This document shows, one piece after another, positions 33,664 to 41,610 of a DNA stretch of 64,000 nt. The notes under the pieces are model-generated. The model saw only the letters and a program-made list of their open reading frames with translations, ran no database searches and was not told the origin of the DNA. The translations under genes and the position numbers were made by a program. Position 1 is the stretch's first letter. Each line of letters opens with the position of its first letter. The stretch is taken from positions 1-64,000 of the forward strand of contig PFFG01000001.1 in the NCBI GenBank assembly GCA_002783265.1, read 5' to 3'. Origin of the DNA: Candidatus Gracilibacteria bacterium CG17_big_fil_post_rev_8_21_14_2_50_48_13. GTDB taxonomy: Bacteria > Patescibacteriota > Gracilibacteria > 1-14-2-50-48-13.

Positions 33664-33672
33664 TGCTATAGT
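33664..33672 (+). promoter_or_regulatory. Extended -10 promoter of the HtpX-like gene
   Basis: TGC-TATAGT (33664-33672), 27 bases before the ATG; no good -35 at normal spacing. Confidence 0.42.
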
Positions 33673-33698
33673 AAAACTGCTGTTTTTTTCTCTTTCCT

Positions 33699-34538
33699 AT
33701 GCAGTTATTACGCCTACTTTTTGTTCTTGCGATCTTTGCTCTGTTGCCCACGCTGATTGGTCACTTTGCACTCCCAAACTTACCGGGTGCACTCATTGGC
33801 CTCCTCATTGGGTTGGTCATTCACATCATTCTGCTCTGGTGGTCACCGGCAATTATTCTCAAAATTTCCGGGGTCTATACCTATAAGAAAGAATCATACG
33901 TTTCCTTTCATGCTGTGCTCACGGCTATTTGTGAAGATATGCATATACCGGTTCCGCGCGTTGCCATTACACCTTCACCACAACCGAATGCTTTTGCAGT
34001 AGGAAGAAGTAGCGATGACTCAACGATTGTAGTGACCCAGGGTCTCCTCGAGCTCGTCTCCGAAGGGGAAAGTGCAGCGATTGTTGCCCAAGTTCTTCAA
34101 TATACGCAGCAACAGAATTTTTATATTACGACAATAACTGCCTGTTATGCAGCAATCATCACCCGCATTGCACAGATGGGTCAATTTTCCGTCTTAAGTA
34201 CAAAGCAGGAGGAGCGGGGAAATTCCTTATCCGCACTCCTCTTTTTTCTTTTGGCGCCACTTGCTTCAACCATTCTCAAGTTTATTCTCACAGAACGCAC
34301 CCACCTTCAGGCGGACTTTGAAGCAGCAAAAGTCTTAAAAGATCCAAAATATTTGGCAAAATCCCTGGAAAAAGTGCATCTTGCCGTGGAACATGACATA
34401 CCGCTCATCAACCCGAACCCGTCTCTCTCTGCACTCTACGTCGTGCACCCCATACATCAAGCAACACTGAAAGCCCTTTTTGATACACATCCTCCTATGT
34501 CAACGCGGCTTTCCAGACTTCTCAATATGACTTTGTAA
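33699..34538 (+). CDS. HtpX-like M48 membrane protein lacking the zinc site (pseudo-protease)
   Basis: A 279-residue protein with HtpX layout: two N-terminal membrane helices (about 5-22 and 28-48), DMHIPVPRVAITPSPQPNAFAVGRSSDDSTIVVTQGLLELV (80-120), which matches the HtpX pattern closely, then two further hydrophobic helices. Where HtpX has the catalytic AHExxH, this protein reads AQVLQY (130-135): both His and the Glu are gone. The third-ligand Glu (RREYEAD in the family) reads RTHLQAD. It cannot be a zinc protease by the usual mechanism. Next gene starts four bases after the stop. Confidence 0.8.
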   Translation: MQLLRLLFVLAIFALLPTLIGHFALPNLPGALIGLLIGLVIHIILLWWSPAIILKISGVYTYKKESYVSFHAVLTAICEDMHIPVPRVAITPSPQPNAFAVGRSSDDSTIVVTQGLLELVSEGESAAIVAQVLQYTQQQNFYITTITACYAAIITRIAQMGQFSVLSTKQEERGNSLSALLFFLLAPLASTILKFILTERTHLQADFEAAKVLKDPKYLAKSLEKVHLAVEHDIPLINPNPSLSALYVVHPIHQATLKALFDTHPPMSTRLSRLLNMTL

Positions 34539-34542
34539 TTGT

Positions 34543-37113
34543 ATGCATTTCTCCCGTATCGTTCTTCGTTTGCTCGCGAGCCTTGGTCTTCTTCACCTTG
34601 TGTCCCTCAGTTTTGCCTACGCCGTCGATTGTCCAGCACTGCGCATTAGTGATAATCCCGCAAATCTCCAAGGACAGGAAATTATGTCAAATACAGCTCC
34701 CCTAGAATTTGCCGTACGCCTTTCCTGGGAAAACTCCTCAGATTTCACACCAACACGCACAAGCATTTATCGTCGGAGTAAGGACACCCTCTTTACAAAA
34801 ATCGGCCAAACCACAAGTTCGTCGCCCAATTTCTACATCGACAAAACCATTGCCAAATCTTCTCCTGCATACATTTATGCAGTGCAAAGTGAGTACACCT
34901 GTGGTGGAACACTCTGGAGTGAGCCCGTTACTATTGCAACTCCCCGGCGCTCCATGGACACAACGCCACCCTTAATTCAAATTGTGTTTCCAGGCCCTGC
35001 AAGCGAACTGCGAGGATCCGATGACATCTTTGTATACGTGCGCGACAGTGAGTCTGGTGTCGCGGAAAAAACCATCAAAATAAAGGCAGGAACTACCAGC
35101 CTTCCCGCAGGGACAAATTTGGGAACGACCCAATTTGCTCTCTTTAAAATTCCCGCAAGTTCGCTGCCGACGCAGCTGACTGACTTCAAAGTAACAGCGA
35201 ATAACGGTGCAGATCTCACTGCGGAGCGCTCTGTGAAAGTAATGAAGGTGGATCCCACATCCTCAGCATTACAGTGGAGTAGCCCAACATCTGGTTCCGG
35301 CATCGACCCAAGACTCCCTACGAAGCTGAGCTGGAGTAAGCCCGCAGACACAGAATCGACAGGGGACAATATTCTTCTCGACTACTCTACGAACTTTGGA
35401 AGCGACTGGTTTCCCCTCACAGAAAAGGAGATCACAAGCGCAAGCATGACTCCCACAGAGGTAATTAAAGGAATCAAAAATGCAGGTGTTGTATGGTTTC
35501 GCCTAGGTTACCAGGCACCGGACGGAAAAATCTATGGAAGAAAAATTTTACCGCTGTTCATGTCACTTACAACGGTGACCGTGACCTCCCCAGCCAACTT
35601 TCTCGCGCAGCCAACGGGTGCATTGTCTTTTACAGACGCGCTAAAAAACACAAAGGTGACCTTTACAAAGGAGACCCCGGGCGTCGATAGTAAGGATCTC
35701 ACAAAAATGACTCTCGAGGATCAGAAAATGGTGCTCGCCCTCAGGCCTGGCTTTTATGCATTGGAAGAATTTATGGATTCCTTTCTCCTGCCACCAACCA
35801 CCATGGGCAAGGTACTGCAAATATCCCCAGGAGACAGTGAAACAACCATCGCTGCGTATCCCAATGCATTTTTTCGCAACGATAGACAGGCCTTAAGTAG
35901 TGAAGGGGAAGCAGTCATTTCCAATAGTTATTTCCCCAAGGCCTTTACGGATGCCTATGCTGCCTACGATAAAAAGATGGCGGTTGAAGCCGTCGCAACA
36001 GAAAATGTGACAAAGGAACCAACCCCTGAGCCCCTGTTTCTGCGCCTGATACGCTGTTCCACCACGGAATGTCAAAGTACGCCCTACGAGGGTATGAATC
36101 CTATGACGTTTATCTGGGACAAAGATGCAAACAGTTTTCAAAATGCAACGGGGAGTGGGCAAGTAGTTACTCCATCCCCTATCTACTTCGGAAAAGTCAC
36201 CCTGACGACCAACCCAATTTCCGTGCACATTCCTGAGGAATATTTTGATACTTTTACATGGACTAGTGACGAAACCTTTCAGGCAAAAAAAATCTCGCCC
36301 GAGGGCATTCAGTGGAAGTTTCCAGAGCGATTTATTCGATCGTTGCAGGCATCCACAGGTTTTGTGAAAGTATCCTATGCACTCCCGACAGGGAAAAGCT
36401 GTACTCAGTATCTCTTCGAGCGTACAGATGCACTAGGAAACCAGGCACTTGTCCCTACTCTATGCGCGACCAACACCATCGTTGGTGTCCTCCTGCCCTT
36501 TACACAGACAGATATTGAAATAACGAGTGTCACTCGTGATTTTGCCATACTGGAAGGGAACGACTGGTTTGTGCCCTATATGAACCAATTTCAGCTTTGG
36601 AATATGCTAGTAAAGGAGAGTGATATCACCCTTCCTCATGAAGAAATTACGCGGGGGGAACTGGCGTATCTCCTGCATAAAGCATTTCAGTATCCCGTTG
36701 GTGCGTATTCCTCGGGGAAACAGACCTTCAAAGATTTAAGTGCAAATCATCCTTTTGCTCCCTACCTGCTTGGTATGGTAGCCTACAATATCATGTCAGG
36801 AGATAAAAGCTTAGAGACCATACGTCCCGATGCACCGGTAAACCGTGCTGAAGCCCTGAAGATGATTATGACTGCTGCACACTTAAGCCAAACGGAACTC
36901 TCCCCTCGGCTTGCGACACAGTCTATCCCAAACTTCATCGATGTCCCCAGTGATGCGTGGTTTGCCCCCTATATTAACCGAGCTGCCCAATTAGGCATGA
37001 TTAGCGGGTACCTCATCCAAGGAAAACAGGTCTTTAAGCCAGATAATCATGTTTCACGTGCTGAAGCAGTGAAAATTATATATAGTAGCCTGGAAAAAAA
37101 GGCACTTGAATAG
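34543..37113 (+). CDS. Large secreted surface protein with C-terminal SLH repeats
   Basis: An 856-residue protein. Residues 1-27 are a signal peptide ending in FAYA. The middle contains several Ig/fibronectin-like segments (e.g. LSWENSSDFTPTRTSIYRRS, the next near RIQIVFPGPASELRGSDDIFVYV). The C-terminal 165 residues hold three SLH units: a weak one from about 690, FKDLSANHPFAPYLLGMVAYNIM to NRAEALKMI, and FIDVPSDAWFAPYINRAAQLGMISGYL to SRAEAVKII. SLH domains tether proteins to pyruvylated cell-wall glycan, so this is a likely S-layer-associated protein. Translated four bases after the HtpX-like gene. Confidence 0.82.
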   Translation: MHFSRIVLRLLASLGLLHLVSLSFAYAVDCPALRISDNPANLQGQEIMSNTAPLEFAVRLSWENSSDFTPTRTSIYRRSKDTLFTKIGQTTSSSPNFYIDKTIAKSSPAYIYAVQSEYTCGGTLWSEPVTIATPRRSMDTTPPLIQIVFPGPASELRGSDDIFVYVRDSESGVAEKTIKIKAGTTSLPAGTNLGTTQFALFKIPASSLPTQLTDFKVTANNGADLTAERSVKVMKVDPTSSALQWSSPTSGSGIDPRLPTKLSWSKPADTESTGDNILLDYSTNFGSDWFPLTEKEITSASMTPTEVIKGIKNAGVVWFRLGYQAPDGKIYGRKILPLFMSLTTVTVTSPANFLAQPTGALSFTDALKNTKVTFTKETPGVDSKDLTKMTLEDQKMVLALRPGFYALEEFMDSFLLPPTTMGKVLQISPGDSETTIAAYPNAFFRNDRQALSSEGEAVISNSYFPKAFTDAYAAYDKKMAVEAVATENVTKEPTPEPLFLRLIRCSTTECQSTPYEGMNPMTFIWDKDANSFQNATGSGQVVTPSPIYFGKVTLTTNPISVHIPEEYFDTFTWTSDETFQAKKISPEGIQWKFPERFIRSLQASTGFVKVSYALPTGKSCTQYLFERTDALGNQALVPTLCATNTIVGVLLPFTQTDIEITSVTRDFAILEGNDWFVPYMNQFQLWNMLVKESDITLPHEEITRGELAYLLHKAFQYPVGAYSSGKQTFKDLSANHPFAPYLLGMVAYNIMSGDKSLETIRPDAPVNRAEALKMIMTAAHLSQTELSPRLATQSIPNFIDVPSDAWFAPYINRAAQLGMISGYLIQGKQVFKPDNHVSRAEAVKIIYSSLEKKALE

Positions 37114-37134
37114 GGGATAGAGTTATCACCATAG

Positions 37135-37167
37135 AAAAAACACAGATTATCGCATCTGTGTTTTTTT
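37135..37167. terminator. Bidirectional intrinsic terminator
   Basis: CACAGAT (37141-37147) pairs with ATCTGTG (37154-37160), flanked by A6 and T7, so it works on both strands. It ends the SLH-protein transcript on the plus strand and could end the putative minus-strand RNA at 37133-37279. Confidence 0.82.
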
Positions 37168-37279
37168 ATATTACATTCAGTACAAATATTTTTTTGAAGG
37201 TAGGTGATCAAGATTGGAATTTGAACGACCAGTCTTCGAGGATCATAGGGAAGCGGTGGGGGAGCCCCTGAGCGTGAGA
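37168..37279 (-). ncRNA. Candidate small transcript in a gene-free 320-bp gap
   Basis: The gap between the SLH gene and hisS has no sizeable gene. On the minus strand a promoter-like pair at 37315-37286 would start RNA near 37279 that ends at the terminator at 37135-37167, about 145 bases in all. It contains a GGGGCTCCCC hairpin and a 12-codon frame starting at an ATG with leader GCTTCCCT (37242-37204; MILEDWSFKFQS). I recognise no RNA family. It may be a small RNA, a tiny-peptide gene, or nothing. Confidence 0.3.
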
Positions 37280-37285
37280 AGTGTT

Positions 37286-37317
37286 TTAATACTTTGTACA
37301 AGATACATTGTACAAAG
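37286..37317 (-). promoter_or_regulatory. Palindromic operator over a promoter-like site
   Basis: CTTTGTACAA (37292-37301) and TTGTACAAAG (37308-37317) form a perfect 10-bp inverted repeat with a 6-base spacer. On the minus strand it covers a -35 (TTGTAC, 37315-37310) and the spacer up to TATTAA (37291-37286), as a repressor site would. Confidence 0.45.
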
Positions 37318-37391
37318 CAATATACACAACTGATAGTGCCTTTCCCCGCACCACGAGAGGCTTTGCTACTTTTGCACATAGTTATACACAG

Positions 37392-37420
37392 AAAAAGCCC
37401 CACATAACGTGAGGCTTTTT
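37392..37420 (-). terminator. Intrinsic terminator after hisS
   Basis: AAAAAGCC-C-CAC and GTG-A-GGCTTTTT pair with one mismatch around ATAAC; the minus strand ends in T5. It is 16 bp past the hisS stop. Confidence 0.75.
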
Positions 37421-37435
37421 CTCCTTAGGACATTC

Positions 37436-38731
37436 TTAGTTTTTTTGGAGAAACGCAGGAAGGTCCTTAAGACCAATTTCCGTTATAGCACCTGAGGTCA
37501 AGGATTTGAGTTTGAGCATGCCGCTAGCAACTTCATCTCCACCAATGACTGCAATATACGGAACCGCTAACTTGTCTGCCGCCTTAAGTTGTTTTTCTAA
37601 TTTCCGATTATCCAGCTCCACACAAACCGCAATACCCTCCCCTCGTAACTGGACAGCCATTGCCCATACTTCTTCAAAGGTAGCACCTGGACCAGTTGAC
37701 AAATATAATTTTGCGTTCGACTCGTATTTTGGCAGAAGCCCTCGCACTTCAAGAAAGTTGTAAGCAGTAACATCTCCCATTGCTATTCCCACACAACTAA
37801 TGGGCTCAACACCGAATATACCGACTAATCCATCGTAGCGCCCTCCACCAAACATCGCGCGATTGTTGTCGGGATGTTTATCAAAGACCTCAAACACGAC
37901 ACCGGTGTAGTAGTCAAAACCACGCATTATCGTTGGATCAAAGCGCGCATTCCCTACTCCACCCTGCCCTAGCAAAGCAAACAGATCACCGAGCTCCTGA
38001 ATACTCGGATGCGTTGCAAACTCAAGGGGAAGAATGCGGCAAAGCTCATCAATGGACCCCGCCTCCATACAAGAGGCAAAAAGAGGGTAGAGCGGGGTTC
38101 CCACAATACTCCTTCCCTGCTCCGCAAACTGTTCCTCGGAAATTTTGGCCTTTTTATCAATGAGTTTCGCGAGGCGGTATGCTCTTGTCTCATCGAGCCC
38201 AAGAATGTCAGCAAAAAATGCTTCGACAAAACGGCGAGAGTTAATCCGTACCTCAAACTCGTCGTCCTTGGCACCAAGGCCACGCATAATATCGACCGCC
38301 GTCGTTATAACTTCCAGTTCACCATGAATGGAGTTCACACCGGCAATATCAACATTGAGCTGCCAGTGTTCACGAAGTCGCCCACGTTGAGGACGTTCGT
38401 AGCGCCACAGGTTAGGTATGGAGTACCAACGCGCGGGGAAAGCCAGCTCATGACGCTTGCGGGCAATCATGCGTGCAAAACTTGGCGTCATTTCCGGTCG
38501 CATAGTCACCTGGCGATCTCCGCGATCTGTAAAACTATAGGTTTGTTCCCCAACGATTTCTTCGCCGGTTTTCGCAGCATACAAGGCCGTTTCTTCCAGC
38601 ATGGGCGCATTGTACTCCTGGTATCCAAAACCCTCCACCACACGGCGAATCACTCCAAAGATATGGTTATGTACAAACTGGTCCTCAGGATAAAAATCAC
38701 GAGTGCCTTTGTACGGTTCTTTGGAAAGCAT
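37436..38731 (-). CDS. hisS: Histidyl-tRNA synthetase
   Basis: A 431-residue class II synthetase. Signatures: GTRDFYPED near the N terminus, TYSFTDRGDRQVTMRPEMTPSFARM (motif 2 with the ATP-binding Arg), WYSIPNLWRYERPQRGRLREHWQLNVDI, the histidine-specific IMRGFDYYTGVVFEVF, and a C-terminal anticodon-binding domain. Last gene of the operon nudix hydrolase, Mur ligase, hisS. Leader TATTTTCTCTCTTT is pyrimidine-rich. Confidence 0.96.
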   Translation of the reverse strand: MLSKEPYKGTRDFYPEDQFVHNHIFGVIRRVVEGFGYQEYNAPMLEETALYAAKTGEEIVGEQTYSFTDRGDRQVTMRPEMTPSFARMIARKRHELAFPARWYSIPNLWRYERPQRGRLREHWQLNVDIAGVNSIHGELEVITTAVDIMRGLGAKDDEFEVRINSRRFVEAFFADILGLDETRAYRLAKLIDKKAKISEEQFAEQGRSIVGTPLYPLFASCMEAGSIDELCRILPLEFATHPSIQELGDLFALLGQGGVGNARFDPTIMRGFDYYTGVVFEVFDKHPDNNRAMFGGGRYDGLVGIFGVEPISCVGIAMGDVTAYNFLEVRGLLPKYESNAKLYLSTGPGATFEEVWAMAVQLRGEGIAVCVELDNRKLEKQLKAADKLAVPYIAVIGGDEVASGMLKLKSLTSGAITEIGLKDLPAFLQKN

Positions 38732-38760
38732 AAAGAGAGAGAAAATATAACGGCGCCATT

Positions 38761-40059
38761 TTACTCTGCTCTGTGCATGGCTGCAAGGATCTCTTCCCTG
38801 TCGCTCCAGGGCTCCATATCCCCTCCCACAATGCGACTCGTTTGATCGCCCATGCCACTCACGACCACAATGTCTTCTGGAGCAGCCATGGCAAGCGCTG
38901 TTTCAATGGCTTCCCTGCGAGAGAGCAGGGTCTTGTAGTTCCCCTTCCCTTCCTTCTTTGCTCCCGACTCTAACATGGCAATGATCGCTGCTGGATCTTC
39001 CGTATAGGGCTCTTCATCTGTCAGAAAGACGAAATCCGTCAGTTGTGACGCAATTGCACCCATGATCGGCCGCTTGCCCTGATCACGATCGCCACAGGCC
39101 CCAAGCACGGCAATCACCTTCCCGGACGTCATCGATCTCAGCGTTGCATAGAGCTTGGTGAGCGCCTCTGGTGTGACGGCATAATCGATGACGGCACGTT
39201 TGCCATCCTTTGCCGTCAGGATTTCCATGCGCCCTGGCACACTGGTAAGCTCCTTAATAGAAGACACAAGGGAATCAAAGGAAAAACTCAATCCAAGCCC
39301 GATACCAATTGCAGCAGCGATGTTGAGCACGTTAAAGTTTCCCATCAACGATGTCGTACAGGGCACCCGCTGCCCACCATAGATGATATCAAAATCTTGG
39401 CCTCGCTCATGGACACTTGGCGGTGATACCGCAAGAAAGGGTTCTGCAGGAGCATCCCCAGACTTCGTCTCCCAACCAAAGAGCAATTTCGTCTTTGCCC
39501 GTTCCTTCAAGTAATACGCAGACTCGGGAAAATCCTTCCCCACCACAAACACCGCCTTAGGATGCCGCGAGGTTATACGGAACAACTTTCCCTTCGCTTC
39601 TTTGTATTTTTCCATGGTTCCATGGTAATCGAGGTGCTCTCTCGATAAATTCGTGATTGCCGCCACCTGGAATGGAATACCCGCAAGACGCGACTGTACC
39701 AGGCCATGAGAAGAAACCTCAAGTACTGCGTGGGTGCAGCCTTCGCGCACCATCCGGCGCAGCAGTTTTTGTAGCCCCAGACGCCCCATGGTTGTTTTAT
39801 GCGTTGGGTTCGGCTCATAGGTATCACCAATACGAAAACCCACGGTGGAGGCCATACCCACGCGTACGCCCTGCCTACGCAGAAGATCCGTGGTTAAAAA
39901 GGTTGTTGTGGTTTTTCCGTCGGTGCCGGTAATGCCAATACAGACCATCTTTCGAGCGGGGAAACCGTAGAGTGCTGCAGCACCCCACCCCATAAGAGCA
40001 TGGTACCCTAGTCGCAGAGGTGAATCGTGTCGAATAATTTTTTTGAGTGTGGTCAGCAT
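38761..40059 (-). CDS. MurE-like Mur ligase lacking the N-terminal domain
   Basis: A 432-residue ATP-dependent ligase. The central domain has the P-loop GTDGKTTTT (45-53), SSHGL, NLSREHLDYHGTMEKYKEAKGKLF with the carbamylated-Lys site, and the C-terminal domain has VPGRME, GACGDRDQGKRPIMG, and SGMGDQ where MurE has GKGHE. It lacks about 75 residues of domain 1, which binds UDP-MurNAc in MurE. VDYAHTP reads IDYAVTP. The amino-acid motif, DNPR for diaminopimelate, reads DEEP, so the added residue is unknown. Probably peptidoglycan stem peptide synthesis; a different substrate is possible. Confidence 0.78.
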   Translation of the reverse strand: MLTTLKKIIRHDSPLRLGYHALMGWGAAALYGFPARKMVCIGITGTDGKTTTTFLTTDLLRRQGVRVGMASTVGFRIGDTYEPNPTHKTTMGRLGLQKLLRRMVREGCTHAVLEVSSHGLVQSRLAGIPFQVAAITNLSREHLDYHGTMEKYKEAKGKLFRITSRHPKAVFVVGKDFPESAYYLKERAKTKLLFGWETKSGDAPAEPFLAVSPPSVHERGQDFDIIYGGQRVPCTTSLMGNFNVLNIAAAIGIGLGLSFSFDSLVSSIKELTSVPGRMEILTAKDGKRAVIDYAVTPEALTKLYATLRSMTSGKVIAVLGACGDRDQGKRPIMGAIASQLTDFVFLTDEEPYTEDPAAIIAMLESGAKKEGKGNYKTLLSRREAIETALAMAAPEDIVVVSGMGDQTSRIVGGDMEPWSDREEILAAMHRAE

Positions 40060-40063
40060 AGGT

Positions 40064-40516
40064 TTATTGATGAGCTACTCCTAAATAGGTGACGTCCTCA
40101 GCAAAAATGTCCTTCAGTGGAATTTCTGCAAGCATCAGGGGTTTAAAATTTTCTTTGAGTGAGGAGAGAAAGGTCACTTCCGCCAGCTCAGCTGCTTGTG
40201 CAGCTTCTGTCAGTCCTTCAATATTGTCCTCCGCTATTGATCCCACAAAGTACATTTCTAGAGAGTTGATGTGCGGAATCTCCAATATATACCGTAGACG
40301 CAGCCCCACGGGCGAGAGAGCCAGTTCTTCTTGCAATTCACGCAGGAGTGCTTCTTTCGCTGATTCTTTGGCATCCACTTTCCCACCGGGTAACGAGAAA
40401 AAGTCGCTACCATGATGTTTCACAGCCAGAATCTTCCCATGGGGGTTTTGCAAAAGAGCGCGAACACGCAAAACGGGTCCACCGCCAGCTGAAGTTTGAA
40501 GAGTTGCATGCGTCAT
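40064..40516 (-). CDS. NUDIX hydrolase
   Basis: A 150-residue hydrolase of nucleoside-diphosphate compounds. The nudix box GGKVDAKESAKEALLRELQEEL (about 47-68) has Gx5Ex7REUxEE complete. It starts with MTHATLQTSAGGGPVLRVRALL. The ATG at 40516 follows the pyrimidine-rich CTCCTTCTTCTCGGCAC; an in-frame TTG at 40540 is less likely. The stop is four bases before the Mur ligase start, so it may clean up nucleotide-sugar or aminoacyl side products, but this is a guess. Substrate unknown. Confidence 0.88.
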   Translation of the reverse strand: MTHATLQTSAGGGPVLRVRALLQNPHGKILAVKHHGSDFFSLPGGKVDAKESAKEALLRELQEELALSPVGLRLRYILEIPHINSLEMYFVGSIAEDNIEGLTEAAQAAELAEVTFLSSLKENFKPLMLAEIPLKDIFAEDVTYLGVAHQ

Positions 40517-40534
40517 GTGCCGAGAAGAAGGAGA

Positions 40535-40563
40535 TTGCAAGATAATTCAAGCATGAGTATAAT
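40535..40563 (+). promoter_or_regulatory. Promoter of the 40605 SLH gene
   Basis: TTGCAA (40535-40540), 17-base spacer, perfect TATAAT (40558-40563). The transcript should begin near 40570 with a CTGGC-AGAT-GCCAG hairpin (40571-40584) that could protect its 5' end. Confidence 0.72.
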
Positions 40564-40604
40564 GCCCCAGCTGGCAGATGCCAGAGGACCTTAAACCTTT
40601 TTCT

Positions 40605-41606
40605 ATGATTCGACGATTTCTTTCCGTCTCAATACTTGTCACGTTGCTTGGAAGCGCTCTTCCTACGGCCTTTGCCGCCACCTTTCAAGATGTTCCCTCG
40701 AGTGACGCCAACTATCGTGCCATTGAATATTTCGCGGATCTTGGGGTTATTGAAGGATACCTCGACAGTAAAACAGGACTACGATACTTCAAGCCGACCG
40801 CTAGCGTCAACCGTGCCGAAGCAGTAAAGATGATGCTGGCAGGATCCACGGGGTCCTTTACCATTCCAAGTACGGTAAGTAGTAACGTTTTCCCGGATGT
40901 GAAACCCGCAGACTGGTTTGCTCCCTATGTCTCCTTGGCTAAAGCACAGGGTATTGTCAAAGGGAACGATGCCACGGGCCTTTTTGATCCAGCGCGTACG
41001 GTCAATAAAGCGGAATTACTGAAAATGGTTATTCTCGCCAACTCCATTGATCTCGATAAAGAACTCGGCAGCGTGCGCACAGTCACCATGAGTGATGTCA
41101 GTAGCAAAGACTGGTTCTATAGTTACATGCGGTACGCAAAGGCCTACGGCATTATTGCACCCGATGCACTCGGAAAGCTTGATCCAGGCAAAGCCCTCAC
41201 ACGTGCTGAAGTTGCACGTATTCTCTATAATATTGTCAAAGTTCGTACTGGTGGAGACCAGCAAGTGCTGCTTTCCCGTACAGAGGCGAGTATTGTCAGC
41301 TCCATGGCAAATGTGAATATCAAGGAGTACGACGCAGCCATTGCCGATCTCGACGAAGCAAAAAAGTTTGCTGAGGCCGCAAAAAATGCTGACCCCTCAA
41401 ACGTTATCGTGCAGGAAGCCTACACCATCGCCCAGTCCTACGCTGTGGCCATTCGTGGTTTTGTGGACTGGAAGCGTGATAACAACGTAGCCAGTGCAAA
41501 AGCAAGTGCCCTCGAAGCGGAGCGTCTTGTTTCCAGCATTACGGTTCTGACGAATTTGCAGAAATCCCTCCTCGACGTTATTTCCCGCATGAAGTCCGCC
41601 AGCTAA
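40605..41606 (+). CDS. Exported SLH-domain protein
   Basis: A 333-residue protein. Residues 1-24 are a signal peptide ending in TAFA. Three S-layer homology repeats follow: FQDVPSSDANYRAIEYFADLGVIEGYL (from about 27), FPDVKPADWFAPYVSLAKAQGIVKG (from about 95) and MSDVSSKDWFYSYMRYAKAYGI (from about 162), each ending with an RAE or KAE helix. Residues 215-333 are mostly helical (TPR-like character) and may extend away from the wall. It likely forms or anchors the S-layer. Start at 40605 has leader AAACCTTTTTCT. Confidence 0.88.
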   Translation: MIRRFLSVSILVTLLGSALPTAFAATFQDVPSSDANYRAIEYFADLGVIEGYLDSKTGLRYFKPTASVNRAEAVKMMLAGSTGSFTIPSTVSSNVFPDVKPADWFAPYVSLAKAQGIVKGNDATGLFDPARTVNKAELLKMVILANSIDLDKELGSVRTVTMSDVSSKDWFYSYMRYAKAYGIIAPDALGKLDPGKALTRAEVARILYNIVKVRTGGDQQVLLSRTEASIVSSMANVNIKEYDAAIADLDEAKKFAEAAKNADPSNVIVQEAYTIAQSYAVAIRGFVDWKRDNNVASAKASALEAERLVSSITVLTNLQKSLLDVISRMKSAS

Positions 41607-41610
41607 AGGC

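Noticed and set aside
37205-37285. tRNA-like T-loop sequence (GGTCGTTCAAATTCC on the minus strand)
   Set aside because: No acceptor pairing, D stem or CCA can be built around it.
37382-37390. DnaA-box-like TTATACACA, and TTATCCACA at 50664-50672
   Set aside because: Single isolated sites, the second inside a coding region; no cluster or AT-rich unwinding region, so no origin is called.
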